Shown: piece by piece, positions 56,521 through 64,000 of the stretch
Layout of the letters: every line of letters starts with the position of its first letter
Numbering within the stretch: the first letter of the stretch is position 1
Assembly: GCF_003097235.1 (NCBI RefSeq)
Contig: NZ_QEQQ01000002.1
Coordinates: 248,001 to 312,000 of the forward strand
DNA: 64,000 nucleotides
Direction: 5' to 3'
Source of the DNA: Pseudomonas sp. CC120222-01a
GTDB lineage: Bacteria > Pseudomonadota > Gammaproteobacteria > Pseudomonadales > Pseudomonadaceae
Program-made: the position numbers and the translations under genes
Notes under the pieces: generated by a model
The model's input: only the letters and a program-made list of their open reading frames with translations
Told to the model about the DNA's origin: nothing
Database searches by the model: none

Positions 56521-56581
56521 TGCGTATCTCCTGGGGGCGCCGGGTGGCGTTGTGATAGCCCCGACGTAAACGCGGGAAAAA

Positions 56582-57007
56582 TCAGGTATTGGCCTCCAGC
56601 CAGCCTTGCAGCAGCAGGGCGGCGGCGATGGCGTCAACCGGGTTGTCACGGTAGCTCCCGCGCTGGCCGCCACGGGCCAGGCGCTCGCCTTTGGCCTCGA
56701 AGGTGGTCAGGCGTTCGTCGTGGGTGTGCACCGGCAGGTTGAAGCGGCCATTGAGGCGGCGGGCGAACTTTTCTGCGCGCTCGCTCATTTCGCTTGGTGT
56801 GCCGTCCATATTTAGCGGCAGGCCGACGACGATCGCGTCGGGCTTCCATTCAGCGATGAGCTTTTCCACCTGGGCCCAGTCAGGCACGCCGTTTTGCGCC
56901 TTCAGGGTGCACAGTTCGCGGGCTTGGCCGGTCACCACCTGGCCGACGGCCACGCCGATCTGTTTGGTGCCGTAGTCGAAGCCCAGCAGTAAACGCAGTT
57001 CGCTCAT
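56582..57007 (-). CDS. ruvX: Putative Holliday junction resolvase / pre-16S rRNA nuclease (YqgF/RuvX)
   Basis: This 141-residue RNase H-like fold protein contains [14 protein letters not shown] (first Asp, about residues 9-22), [14 protein letters not shown] and DERLTTFEA, then [13 protein letters not shown] with the last acidic residue. The family is essential in many bacteria and acts in pre-16S rRNA 5'-end processing; a recombination role was proposed earlier. Its start overlaps the stop of the yqgE-like gene by 1 base. Confidence 0.94.
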   Translation of the reverse strand: MSELRLLLGFDYGTKQIGVAVGQVVTGQARELCTLKAQNGVPDWAQVEKLIAEWKPDAIVVGLPLNMDGTPSEMSERAEKFARRLNGRFNLPVHTHDERLTTFEAKGERLARGGQRGSYRDNPVDAIAAALLLQGWLEANT

Positions 57008-57576
57008 CAGGCGTGCCCCGCCTGGCTGGTCAGCAGGCTGAGGTTGATCCCCAGGCTGGCGGCGGCGGCGTCCAGGCGCAGGTCGCTGGCCAGGCCGAAG
57101 ATGATCTCTGGGTCGAACGGGCAGTTGAGCCAGGCGTTGTCGGCCAGTTCGGCTTCGAGTTGGCCCGCTTCCCAGCCGGCATAGCCGAGCGTGATGAGGC
57201 TTTGTTTCGGCCCCACCCCGGTGGCGATGGCCAGCAGCACGTCCTGCGAGGTGGTCAGCGACAACCCTTCCAGGGCCACGGTGGCCTGGAAGCTGCATTC
57301 ACTGCTGTGCAGCACGAAACCACGGTCGGTCTGCACCGGGCCACCCTGGTAGATCGGCACCTGCAAGGTGCTGGCCGGCGGCAGTTCGTCTGGCCGCAAC
57401 TGCTCGAGAATGTCGGCCAGGTTCAGCTCCTGCGGTCGGTTGACCACCAGGCCCATGGCGCCATTGGCGTTGTGCTCGACGATGTACGTGAGGGTCTGGG
57501 CGAAGTTCGGATCGGCCATGTGCGGCATGGCGATCAGGAACTGATGCTTGAGGTAGCTCGGGGTGAGGGTTTTCAT
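57007..57576 (-). CDS. yqgE: UPF0301/AlgH-family protein (YqgE)
   Basis: This 189-residue DUF179 protein has MPHMADPNFAQTLTYIVEHN near the N-terminus, AMGLVVNRP, YQGGPVQTDRGFVLHS, and YAGWEAGQLEAELADNAWL. In P. aeruginosa AlgH was linked to alginate control, but the general function is unsettled. ATG 57576 (MKTLTPSYLKHQ) is used; the longer frame to 57696 has no conserved residues. It forms a tight unit with ruvX. Confidence 0.93.
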   Translation of the reverse strand: MKTLTPSYLKHQFLIAMPHMADPNFAQTLTYIVEHNANGAMGLVVNRPQELNLADILEQLRPDELPPASTLQVPIYQGGPVQTDRGFVLHSSECSFQATVALEGLSLTTSQDVLLAIATGVGPKQSLITLGYAGWEAGQLEAELADNAWLNCPFDPEIIFGLASDLRLDAAAASLGINLSLLTSQAGHA

Positions 57577-57717
57577 GGGGGATAGTGTGGCGCCAGGTGG
57601 CGAGGCTGACAAGGTCTTGAAGCGGGGCCGGCTGCACAGCCCGGAAGTGGAGCCGATCCGCTTTCGGGCTGCGTCAGGAGGGGGGCTGGATGGCATTTGT
57701 CCAGCTAGGCGGCTTGC

Positions 57718-58260
57718 CTATCGAGGCACACCGATATTTGGGTCGGATGCAACCAGTTTGGTCACGTCAATTTTGAAGGTTATGCCCTTGTGATCTGTGA
57801 ATTCGAACTTCGCTGTTGCATCGAGCGTGGTAATACCTGGGTGGGTCGAGGTCACGCGCTTGATGACCATCGTTCCGCTGCCCCAGCTGTCTCCGCGGAT
57901 TATCGCTTGGCCGCTGACGATCCTTCCCAGGCCGAAAAGGGCTGAATAGCTGCCGCTGGCGAAGGTATCGGTAATATCGAACTCACCCGTATTAGGCGCT
58001 TGATCATGAATGAAGACGATGGCCTCCACTTCTATTTCGGGTTTGAATTCATCGCCTGGATAGAAAAAGAACGCGAGATAGGTTTTGCCATCGAGGTGGC
58101 ATTGGCCAACAGAACTGCGGCGAACTGCGTCATCGATAGTCAGCTCGATGGTCATGTCGATGGGATTGCGAAGCACTGGCGCGGGTAACGTCACTTGCCG
58201 GTTAGCTTGCTCTTGTCGCTCGACCTGCCAAGTTCTGTCATTGCTTTTCAGGTGTTTCAT
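57718..58260 (-). CDS. Hypothetical protein, beta-rich, lower GC than neighbours
   Basis: This 180-residue protein was not assigned to a family I recognise. It has no signal peptide or membrane helix. Residues about 1-30 are polar and Gln-rich. From about 36 a predominantly beta-strand region runs to the end, with repeated I/V-x-I patterns (MTIELTIDDAV, EIEVEAIVFIHD, FEFTDHKGITFKIDV). GGAAGAG lies a few bases upstream of the ATG, so it is probably expressed. Base composition is visibly less GC-rich than in the genes on either side. It separates yqgE from tonB, suggesting acquired DNA. Confidence 0.7.
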   Translation of the reverse strand: MKHLKSNDRTWQVERQEQANRQVTLPAPVLRNPIDMTIELTIDDAVRRSSVGQCHLDGKTYLAFFFYPGDEFKPEIEVEAIVFIHDQAPNTGEFDITDTFASGSYSALFGLGRIVSGQAIIRGDSWGSGTMVIKRVTSTHPGITTLDATAKFEFTDHKGITFKIDVTKLVASDPNIGVPR

Positions 58261-58352
58261 GGCGCTCTTCCAAATCAGGAATGGAAGCGCAATTAGAGGG
58301 CGTTCGCGATGTGGGCGAAACTGGCAGAAATAACAGGTCGATGTCCGCCGAC

Positions 58353-59258
58353 TCAGTTACTGGATAAGCGGTCACCACGGGCAAATCGCCAGGTGCGGAT
58401 GATCTCCAACCGGTCGAACTCGGCCAGGTCCCCGGTAAACGGCGCAAACGGTGCTGCCAGGCGTACGATGCGCTGGGCCGCCTGGTCCAGCACCGGCTGC
58501 CCGGACGACTCCAGCACCAGCACCTCGTACAGCGAGCCATCGCGGTTGATCGACACCATCATCCGCAAGTTGCCGTAGATCTGCTGCCGGCGTGCCTCGT
58601 CGGGGTAGTTCAGGTTACCCACCCGCTCGACCTTCTTGCGCCACTCTTCCTTGTACCAGGCGCCCTTGTCGCGCATGGTCGACGCCGCATTAAGGCGGTG
58701 AATCTTAGGGCGTTTGGCGTACATCTGCTGTTCGTTGGACAGTTCCGCCTCAAGGCTGGCGATCTGGCTCGACAGTTGCGAACTGTCGAAGTCCGGGGTT
58801 GCAGCTGCCGGCTTGGGCTGCGGCTTGCTTTCCTTGGGTTTGGGCTCGACCTTCTGCGCTTTTGGCGCCTTGGTTGCCACGGCGGATTTCTCCGGCACAG
58901 GCGGTGGTATTACCTCAGGCTTGGCGGCAGGCGGCGGGGTGACCTTGTTGATCTTGGTGTCCTGGAACGGCGCCACCTCGGTGGTGGTCGGCACCGCTTT
59001 CTTTTCCAGGGTACCGCTGCCTTGCTGGTTGGCCTGGGCCTGGTAATCAGCCTTCTTCGGCGCTTTTTCGCTTTTGAAGGTGGCCAGGGTGATGTCCATG
59101 GTCTGGCGGATTTCCGCCGGTTTGACCACGGTAAAGCCGACACCAAGGATCAGCGCCAGGTGCACCAAGGCAGCCAGGAACAGGGTAAAGCCAAGCCGGT
59201 CCACCGGGCGAACGCGCGGTGGCAGCAGGTCGGAAGGGATGTCGGCAGGCAGCGTCAT
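58353..59258 (-). CDS. tonB: TonB family energy transducer
   Basis: This 301-residue protein has an N-terminal membrane anchor at about residues 24-46. A Pro/Lys-rich periplasmic spacer follows (about 105-155, with PKPKES- and PPPVPE-type runs), then a coiled segment, and the TonB C-terminal domain (about 210-295, with YPDEARRQQIYGNLRMMVSIN). It links ExbBD energy to outer-membrane receptors. No exbB or exbD is seen in the window, so this is probably one of several TonB paralogs typical of pseudomonads. It lies directly downstream of gshB, with 91 bases between. Confidence 0.9.
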   Translation of the reverse strand: MTLPADIPSDLLPPRVRPVDRLGFTLFLAALVHLALILGVGFTVVKPAEIRQTMDITLATFKSEKAPKKADYQAQANQQGSGTLEKKAVPTTTEVAPFQDTKINKVTPPPAAKPEVIPPPVPEKSAVATKAPKAQKVEPKPKESKPQPKPAAATPDFDSSQLSSQIASLEAELSNEQQMYAKRPKIHRLNAASTMRDKGAWYKEEWRKKVERVGNLNYPDEARRQQIYGNLRMMVSINRDGSLYEVLVLESSGQPVLDQAAQRIVRLAAPFAPFTGDLAEFDRLEIIRTWRFARGDRLSSN

Positions 59259-59349
59259 CAGGTATCCAGCAACCGCAGGGCGGGGCAGCAGCTCAGTCGA
59301 AAAGGACCGGCATCATACCCCACTCCGCGCATTTGCTCCGCGTCGGCGG

Positions 59350-60303
59350 TCAGCGCGCCTTGAGCTGGCGATCAATGGCATCCATCAGCTTGCCACCGAT
59401 ATCGGTGTTGTAGGCTGCGTCGATCTCGCGGATGCAGGTTGGGCTGGTGACGTTGATTTCGGTGAGGTAGTCGCCGATCACGTCGAGGCCGACGAACAGC
59501 AGGCCCTTTTCACGAAGGGTCGGGCCGACCTGGGCAGCGATCCAGCGGTCGCGTTCGGTCAATGGGCGGGCTTCTCCACGGCCGCCGGCAGCCAGGTTGC
59601 CACGGGTCTCGCCACTGGCGGGAATACGGGCCAGGCAGTAATCGACTGGCTCGCCGTCGATCATCAGGATGCGTTTGTCGCCGTCCTTGATGGCCGGCAG
59701 GTACGCCTGCGCCATGATCTGCTGGGCACCCAGGGCGGTCAGGGTCTCGAGGATCACCGACAGGTTGGGGTCGCCCACTCGGTGACGGAAGATCGACGTG
59801 CCGCCCATGCCATCCAGCGGCTTGAGAATCACGTCACCATGCTTGGCCGCGAATTCGCGGATGATGTCCGGCCGACGGCTGACCAGTGTAGGTGGCGTGC
59901 ACTGCGGGAACAGCGTGGCGAACAGTTTTTCATTGCAGTCGCGCAGGCTCTGCGGGCGGTTCACCACCAGTACGCCTTCACCCTCAGCCTGCTCCAGCAG
60001 GTAGGTGCTGTAGACGAACTCCATGTCGAATGGTGGGTCCTTGCGCATCAGTATCACGTTCAGCTCGGCCAGCGGGCTGTCCTGCTCGTCGCCCAGCTCG
60101 AACCAGCGTGCAGGGTCGGCGAACACTTTCAGTGGGCGCATGCGCGCGCGGGCCTTGCCTTCGCCCTGGTACAGGTCGCGCTGCTCCATGTAGAACAGCT
60201 CCCAGCCACGGGCCTGGGCGGCCAGCAGCATGGCCAGCGAACTGTCCTTCTTGTAGGAGATGGACGCGATAGGGTCCATGACAATGCCGAGGCGAACGCT
60301 CAT
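59350..60303 (-). CDS. gshB: Glutathione synthetase
   Basis: This 317-residue ATP-grasp enzyme joins glycine to gamma-glutamylcysteine. It has MDPIASISYKKDSS near the N-terminus, the ATP-grasp core with VILKPLDGMGGTSIFR (about residues 155-170), and the GLDVIGDYLTEINVTSPTC segment near the C-terminus. It is the first of a gshB-tonB pair on the minus strand, divergent from pilG with about 195 bases between. Confidence 0.96.
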   Translation of the reverse strand: MSVRLGIVMDPIASISYKKDSSLAMLLAAQARGWELFYMEQRDLYQGEGKARARMRPLKVFADPARWFELGDEQDSPLAELNVILMRKDPPFDMEFVYSTYLLEQAEGEGVLVVNRPQSLRDCNEKLFATLFPQCTPPTLVSRRPDIIREFAAKHGDVILKPLDGMGGTSIFRHRVGDPNLSVILETLTALGAQQIMAQAYLPAIKDGDKRILMIDGEPVDYCLARIPASGETRGNLAAGGRGEARPLTERDRWIAAQVGPTLREKGLLFVGLDVIGDYLTEINVTSPTCIREIDAAYNTDIGGKLMDAIDRQLKAR

Positions 60304-60498
60304 GGGGTGGTTCCTCTGGCGGCAGCTGGCCGCGGTCGATCGAAAGAAAAGTGGCTCAGGGTGGCGCCGTGAGCGCCGCCGGTCAAGGGGGCGGCAGATG
60401 GAACGGGCCCCCGGAGTGTGCTAAAAATGCCCTCAGCTTCAAGCTGCAAGCCATCAGTGGCTCGCAGCCCACACTGTGCAGCGATGGTAGCGCAACTT

Positions 60499-60900
60499 AT
60501 GGAACAGCCCCTGAAGGTGATGGTGATCGACGATTCCCGCACGATCCGCCGCACCGCGCAGATGTTGCTCGGCGAAGCGGGCTGCGAGGTGATCACCGCC
60601 AGTGACGGCTTCGATGCCTTGGCCAAGATCATCGACCACCAGCCACAGATCATCTTCGTCGACGTGCTGATGCCGCGTCTGGACGGTTATCAGACCTGTG
60701 CGGTGATCAAGCACAACAGTGCCTTCAAGGATATCCCGGTGATTCTCCTGTCGTCTCGCGATGGCCTGTTCGACAAGGCCCGTGGCCGGGTGGTCGGTTC
60801 CGACCAGTTCCTGACCAAACCATTCAGCAAGGAAGAACTGCTCGACGCGATCAGGGCCCATGTGCCCGGTTTCGCCGCGCCCGAACAACCCGCACCCTGA
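60499..60900 (+). CDS. pilG: Twitching motility response regulator PilG
   Basis: This 133-residue single-domain CheY-like receiver has acidic residues Asp11 and Asp12, phospho-acceptor Asp55 (IIFVD), and Lys in LTKPFSKEE. It belongs to the Chp system that controls type IV pili and cAMP in Pseudomonas. ATG 60499 (MEQPLKVMVIDD) aligns with known PilG; frames starting upstream add unrelated residues. pilH follows after 46 bases. Confidence 0.95.
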   Translation: MEQPLKVMVIDDSRTIRRTAQMLLGEAGCEVITASDGFDALAKIIDHQPQIIFVDVLMPRLDGYQTCAVIKHNSAFKDIPVILLSSRDGLFDKARGRVVGSDQFLTKPFSKEELLDAIRAHVPGFAAPEQPAP

Positions 60901-60946
60901 CCGCGCCGCGCCGGCGCGGCCTTCAATTTCCTGATGGGGAAACAGC

Positions 60947-61312
60947 ATGGCCCGAGTTCTGATTGTCGACGACTCGCCGACAGAGATGTACAGATTGACC
61001 GAATGGCTGGAAAAGCACGGTCACCAGGTGCTCAAGGCCAACAACGGTGCCGACGGCGTGGCCCTGGCCCGCCAGGAAAAGCCCGATGCAGTGCTGATGG
61101 ACATCGTCATGCCCGGCATGAACGGCTTCCAGGCCACCCGCCAGCTGAGCAAGGACCCGGAAACCAGCGCCATCCCCGTGGTGGTGGTGACCACCAAGGA
61201 CCAGGAAACCGACCGTATCTGGGCCACGCGCCAGGGTGCCCGCGACTTCCTGACCAAGCCGGTGGAAGAGGACGCGCTGATCGCCAAGCTCAAAGAAGTG
61301 CTGGGCGCTTGA
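60947..61312 (+). CDS. pilH: Twitching motility response regulator PilH
   Basis: This 121-residue CheY-like receiver has MARVLIVDDSPTEM at the start, phospho-Asp52 (VLMDIVMPG) and a TKPVEEDALI end. With PilG it forms the two-receiver output of the Chp system; PilH acts mostly as the retraction/phosphate-sink branch. Its stop TGA overlaps the TTG of pilI. Confidence 0.95.
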   Translation: MARVLIVDDSPTEMYRLTEWLEKHGHQVLKANNGADGVALARQEKPDAVLMDIVMPGMNGFQATRQLSKDPETSAIPVVVVTTKDQETDRIWATRQGARDFLTKPVEEDALIAKLKEVLGA

Positions 61313-61863
61313 CCACCCGCCCGCAAGGCGCGTCGCTGACCGCCTTCGAGCTGTTGCTGGACATCGACCGGCGCTGCCGCCTGCTGGTGGCCGACCAGCC
61401 GCTGCAGGACACCCGCCTGCAGCAATGGAGCGGTATCGGCTTTCGTATCGCCGGGCAGTGGTTCGTCGCGCCCATGGGCGAGGTCGCCGAGGTGCTGCGC
61501 GAGCCGCGCAGCAGCCGCGTGCCTGGCGTGCAACCGTGGGTGTGTGGCGTGGCCAACTTGCGGGGCCGGCTGTTGCCGGTGATGGACCTGAGCAGTTTCT
61601 TCGGCCTTGGCCCTGTTGCGCCAGGCAAGCAGCGGCGGGTGCTGGTGCTGGACCACGAAGACCTGTTCGTCGGCCTGTTGGTCGACGAGGTGCTGGGCCT
61701 TCAGCATTTCGCCCTCAGCAGCCTGGAACTGTCGCCACCGCAACCGCTGCTGCGGGCTGCTGCCCGCTTCGTGCAGGGGCACTTCCCGCGTGAACGCAAC
61801 TGGGCGATCTTCAGCCCCTTCGCCCTGGCCCAGGCGCCGGGTTTTCTTGACGTGGCGCTATAG
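61309..61863 (+). CDS. pilI: CheW-like adaptor PilI
   Basis: This 184-residue CheW-domain protein links the receptor PilJ to the histidine kinase ChpA. Seen are [38 protein letters not shown] and ERNWAIFSP. The start is a TTG at 61309 overlapping the pilH stop (TTGA), which couples their translation; no ATG or GTG in frame gives a complete CheW fold. pilJ starts 11 bases after the stop. Confidence 0.9.
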   Translation: MTTRPQGASLTAFELLLDIDRRCRLLVADQPLQDTRLQQWSGIGFRIAGQWFVAPMGEVAEVLREPRSSRVPGVQPWVCGVANLRGRLLPVMDLSSFFGLGPVAPGKQRRVLVLDHEDLFVGLLVDEVLGLQHFALSSLELSPPQPLLRAAARFVQGHFPRERNWAIFSPFALAQAPGFLDVAL

Positions 61864-61874
61864 GATTTTCAAAC

Positions 61875-63935
61875 GTGAACAAGCCGGCCACACCCGTCGC
61901 CCCCGCCAGCATGACACCACGCACGCGCAGCATCGTGCAGATCACCGTGCTGTTCGTGATCCTGATCCTGTCGATCATCCTGTTGTTCGCCAACTTCGCC
62001 TACCTCAATACCCAGGCCAATCACGACAAGCAGTACATCGGCCACGCCGGTGAGCTGCGGGTGTTGTCCCAGCGCATCGCCAAGAACGCCACCGAGGCAG
62101 CGGCGGGCAAGGCCCTGGCCTTCAAGCTGCTGTCGGATGCGCGTAACGACTTCGAGCGGCGCTGGGGCTACCTGCGTGAAGGCGACAAGTCCACCGGCCT
62201 GCCTGCGGCGCCGGCTGCGGTCCGCGATGAAATGGAGGCGGTGCGTCAGGACTGGGAAAACCTGCGCAAGAACACCGACACCATCCTGGCCAGCGAACAG
62301 ACCGTGCTGTCGTTGCACCAGGTGGCGGCGACCCTCGCCGAAACCGTGCCGCAGCTGCAGGTCGAATACGAGAAGGTGGTCGAGATCCTGTTGCAGAGCG
62401 GTGCCCCGGCCAACCAGGTGGTCGTCGCCCAGCGCCAGCTGCTGCTGGCCGAGCGCATTCTCGGTTCGGTCAACACCGTGTTGGCCGGTGACGACACGGC
62501 GGCGCAGGCCGCCGATACCTTCGGCCGCGATGCCAGCCGCTTCGGCCAGGTGCTCGAGGGCATGCTGGGTGGCAACCCGGCCATCCAGGTGACCCGCGTC
62601 GAGGACGCTGACGCCCGTGCGCGCCTGGCGGAAATCGCCGAGCTGTTCCAGTTCGTGGCCGGTTCTGTCGATGAAATCCTCGAAACCTCGCCCGAGCTGT
62701 TCCGCGTGCGCGAAGCGGCCGGCAACATTTTCAGCCTGTCGCAGACCCTGCTTGATGAGGCCTCGCACCTGGCCAACGGGTTCGAGAACCTGGCCAGTGG
62801 CCGTACCCTGGATACCGTCGGGGGTTATGCGTTGGGCCTGCTGGCGCTGGCTTCGATCATCCTGATCGGCCTGGTGATGGTCCGCACCACCCACCGTCAG
62901 TTGCATGAAACCGCCGAAAAGAACGAACGTAACCAGCAGGCGATCATGCGCCTGCTCGATGAAATCGAAGAGCTGGCCGACGGCGACCTGACCGTCACCG
63001 TGTCGGTGACCGAAGACTTCACCGGCGCCATCGCCGACTCGATCAACTACTCGGTCGACCAGTTGCGCGACCTGGTGGCCACCATCAACCACAGTGCCGT
63101 GCAGGTCGCCGCTGCCGTGCAGGACACGCAGAACACCGCACGCCAGCTGGCCAAGGCTTCGGAACACCAGGCCGCGCAGATCAGCGAGGCATCGGAGGCG
63201 GTCGGCGACATGGTCGAATCGATCGACCGGGTTTCTGCCCACGCCTATGAGTCGGCCAAGGTCGCCGAGCGCTCGGTGGCGATCGCCAACAAGGGCAACG
63301 AGGTGGTGCACAACACCATCAACGGCATGGACAACATCCGCGAGCAGATCCAGGACACCGCCAAGCGGATCAAACGCCTGGGCGAGTCTTCCCAGGAAAT
63401 CGGCGACATCGTCAGCCTGATCGACGATATTGCCGACCAGACCAACATCCTCGCCCTCAATGCGGCGATTCAGGCCTCGCTGGCGGGTGAGGCCGGCCGC
63501 GGCTTTGCCGTGGTCGCCGACGAGGTGCAGCGCCTGGCCGAGCGCTCGTCCTCGGCGACCCGGCAGATCGAAGCGCTGGTGCGGACCATCCAGGCGGACA
63601 CCAACGAGGCAGTCATCTCCATGGAGCAGACCACCGCCGAGGTGGTGCGCGGTGCGCGCCTGGCCCAGGATGCTGGCGTGGCACTGGCCGAGATCGAAGG
63701 CGTATCGCAGAACCTCGCCGAACTTATCCACAGCATTTCTGATGCAGCTCAGTTGCAGACCTCTTCGGCTGGGCAGATTTCCCACACCATGGCGGTGATC
63801 CAGCAGATCACCGCGCAAACTTCTGCCGGCTCCGGTGCCACCGCCGACAGCATCCGCCACCTGGCGCGGATGGCCAGCGAGATGCGCCGTTCGGTCTCTG
63901 GTTTCACCCTGCCGGCGCCTGCCGAGCGAAGCTGA
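61875..63935 (+). CDS. pilJ: Type IV pilus chemoreceptor PilJ
   Basis: This 686-residue receptor has its first membrane helix at about residues 20-42. A large helical periplasmic domain (about 45-310) and a second helix at about 317-337 follow, then HAMP and a signalling domain with [25 protein letters not shown] split by the hairpin tip. PilJ senses surface contact or pilus-related cues and feeds ChpA. The start is a GTG at 61875. Confidence 0.95.
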   Translation: MNKPATPVAPASMTPRTRSIVQITVLFVILILSIILLFANFAYLNTQANHDKQYIGHAGELRVLSQRIAKNATEAAAGKALAFKLLSDARNDFERRWGYLREGDKSTGLPAAPAAVRDEMEAVRQDWENLRKNTDTILASEQTVLSLHQVAATLAETVPQLQVEYEKVVEILLQSGAPANQVVVAQRQLLLAERILGSVNTVLAGDDTAAQAADTFGRDASRFGQVLEGMLGGNPAIQVTRVEDADARARLAEIAELFQFVAGSVDEILETSPELFRVREAAGNIFSLSQTLLDEASHLANGFENLASGRTLDTVGGYALGLLALASIILIGLVMVRTTHRQLHETAEKNERNQQAIMRLLDEIEELADGDLTVTVSVTEDFTGAIADSINYSVDQLRDLVATINHSAVQVAAAVQDTQNTARQLAKASEHQAAQISEASEAVGDMVESIDRVSAHAYESAKVAERSVAIANKGNEVVHNTINGMDNIREQIQDTAKRIKRLGESSQEIGDIVSLIDDIADQTNILALNAAIQASLAGEAGRGFAVVADEVQRLAERSSSATRQIEALVRTIQADTNEAVISMEQTTAEVVRGARLAQDAGVALAEIEGVSQNLAELIHSISDAAQLQTSSAGQISHTMAVIQQITAQTSAGSGATADSIRHLARMASEMRRSVSGFTLPAPAERS

Positions 63936-63944
63936 GGAAAGCCC

Positions 63945-64000
63945 ATGGCTTCTGCCGTCGTAAGCCCCGAGCGCCACGATACCGTGGCCCTGGCCTGGAC
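63945..64000 (+). CDS. chpA: ChpA (PilL) chemotaxis histidine kinase, first codons only
   Basis: The ATG at 63945, with GAGGAAA upstream, opens a frame whose first residues MASAVVSPERHDTVALAW resemble the ChpA N-terminus (RHDYVALEWVK-type) of P. aeruginosa. Only about 18 codons are in the window. Position directly after pilJ supports chpA. Confidence 0.75.
   Translation, partial: MASAVVSPERHDTVALAW

Noticed and set aside
61869..63977. 702-codon minus-strand frame
   Set aside because: Antisense to pilJ; the sense frame has a complete receptor architecture.
1..64000. CRISPR array, tRNA or rRNA genes
   Set aside because: No regular direct repeats with unique spacers, and no cloverleaf or rRNA sequence noticed while reading. 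The repeats seen are REP pairs.
1..64000. Insertion sequences or integrase genes explaining the giant genes
   Set aside because: No transposase or integrase frame and no flanking target duplications were seen in the window.

Overview
The window is high-GC bacterial chromosome with the gene order, REP repeats and pathway set of the Pseudomonas putida group. The diagnostic loci are a hut histidine-degradation cluster ordered F-C-D-U-H-permease-I-G, a medium-chain PHA locus (phaC1-Z-C2-D convergent with phaI-F), a pyrR-pyrB-pyrC' operon and a Chp/Pil chemosensory operon. All boundaries come from reading frames, start-site context and motifs; nothing was searched against a database.

Layout. 1-1250: 3' end of fbp and a DUF924 gene. 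1368-4308: a dCache amino-acid-type chemoreceptor, a small lipoprotein and a lipocalin lipoprotein. 4439-14365: the hut cluster, with hutF divergent from hutC-D, then hutU, hutH, a permease, hutI and hutG, with HutC-like operators and A-rich Crc/Hfq-type sites. 14381-19921: a giant (1846 aa) leucine-rich-repeat protein with a C-terminal NEL-type E3 ubiquitin ligase domain. 20070-26041: pip-dtd and opgG-opgH. 26258-28827: a polar amino acid ABC transporter. 28938-32928: two tandem HBM-type chemoreceptors. 33029-39013: minus-strand genes rsmE, tatCBA, hisE, hisI, ubiB, ubiJ, ubiE. 39138-39413: a PHA-system small protein. 39459-44177: a second giant toxin-like protein (1572 aa). 44356-50644: the pha locus. 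50998-59258: a DUF971 gene, hslUV, pyrC'-pyrB-pyrR, ruvX, yqgE, an orphan hypothetical gene and tonB. 59350-64000: gshB, then pilG-H-I-J and the first codons of chpA.

How the genes work together. HutC represses hut expression until urocanate accumulates. HutH and HutU then convert histidine to imidazolonepropionate, HutI opens the ring, and HutF plus HutG finish the five-step route to glutamate. The pha genes make, coat, segregate and mobilise PHA granules. opgGH make osmoregulated periplasmic glucans, tatABC exports folded proteins, and ubiE/J/B serve ubiquinone synthesis. Several operons are bounded by paired inverted REP elements of at least three sequence types.

The accessory content stands out against this core. 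The two giant genes share a small module and resemble the Pseudomonas dermonecrotic-toxin-like (DUF6543) proteins. One has an intact-looking NEL Cys-x-Asp motif, and neither has a visible secretion system or immunity gene beside it. A base-composition outlier of unknown function sits between yqgE and tonB. One REP pair appears to be a hybrid of two REP types.
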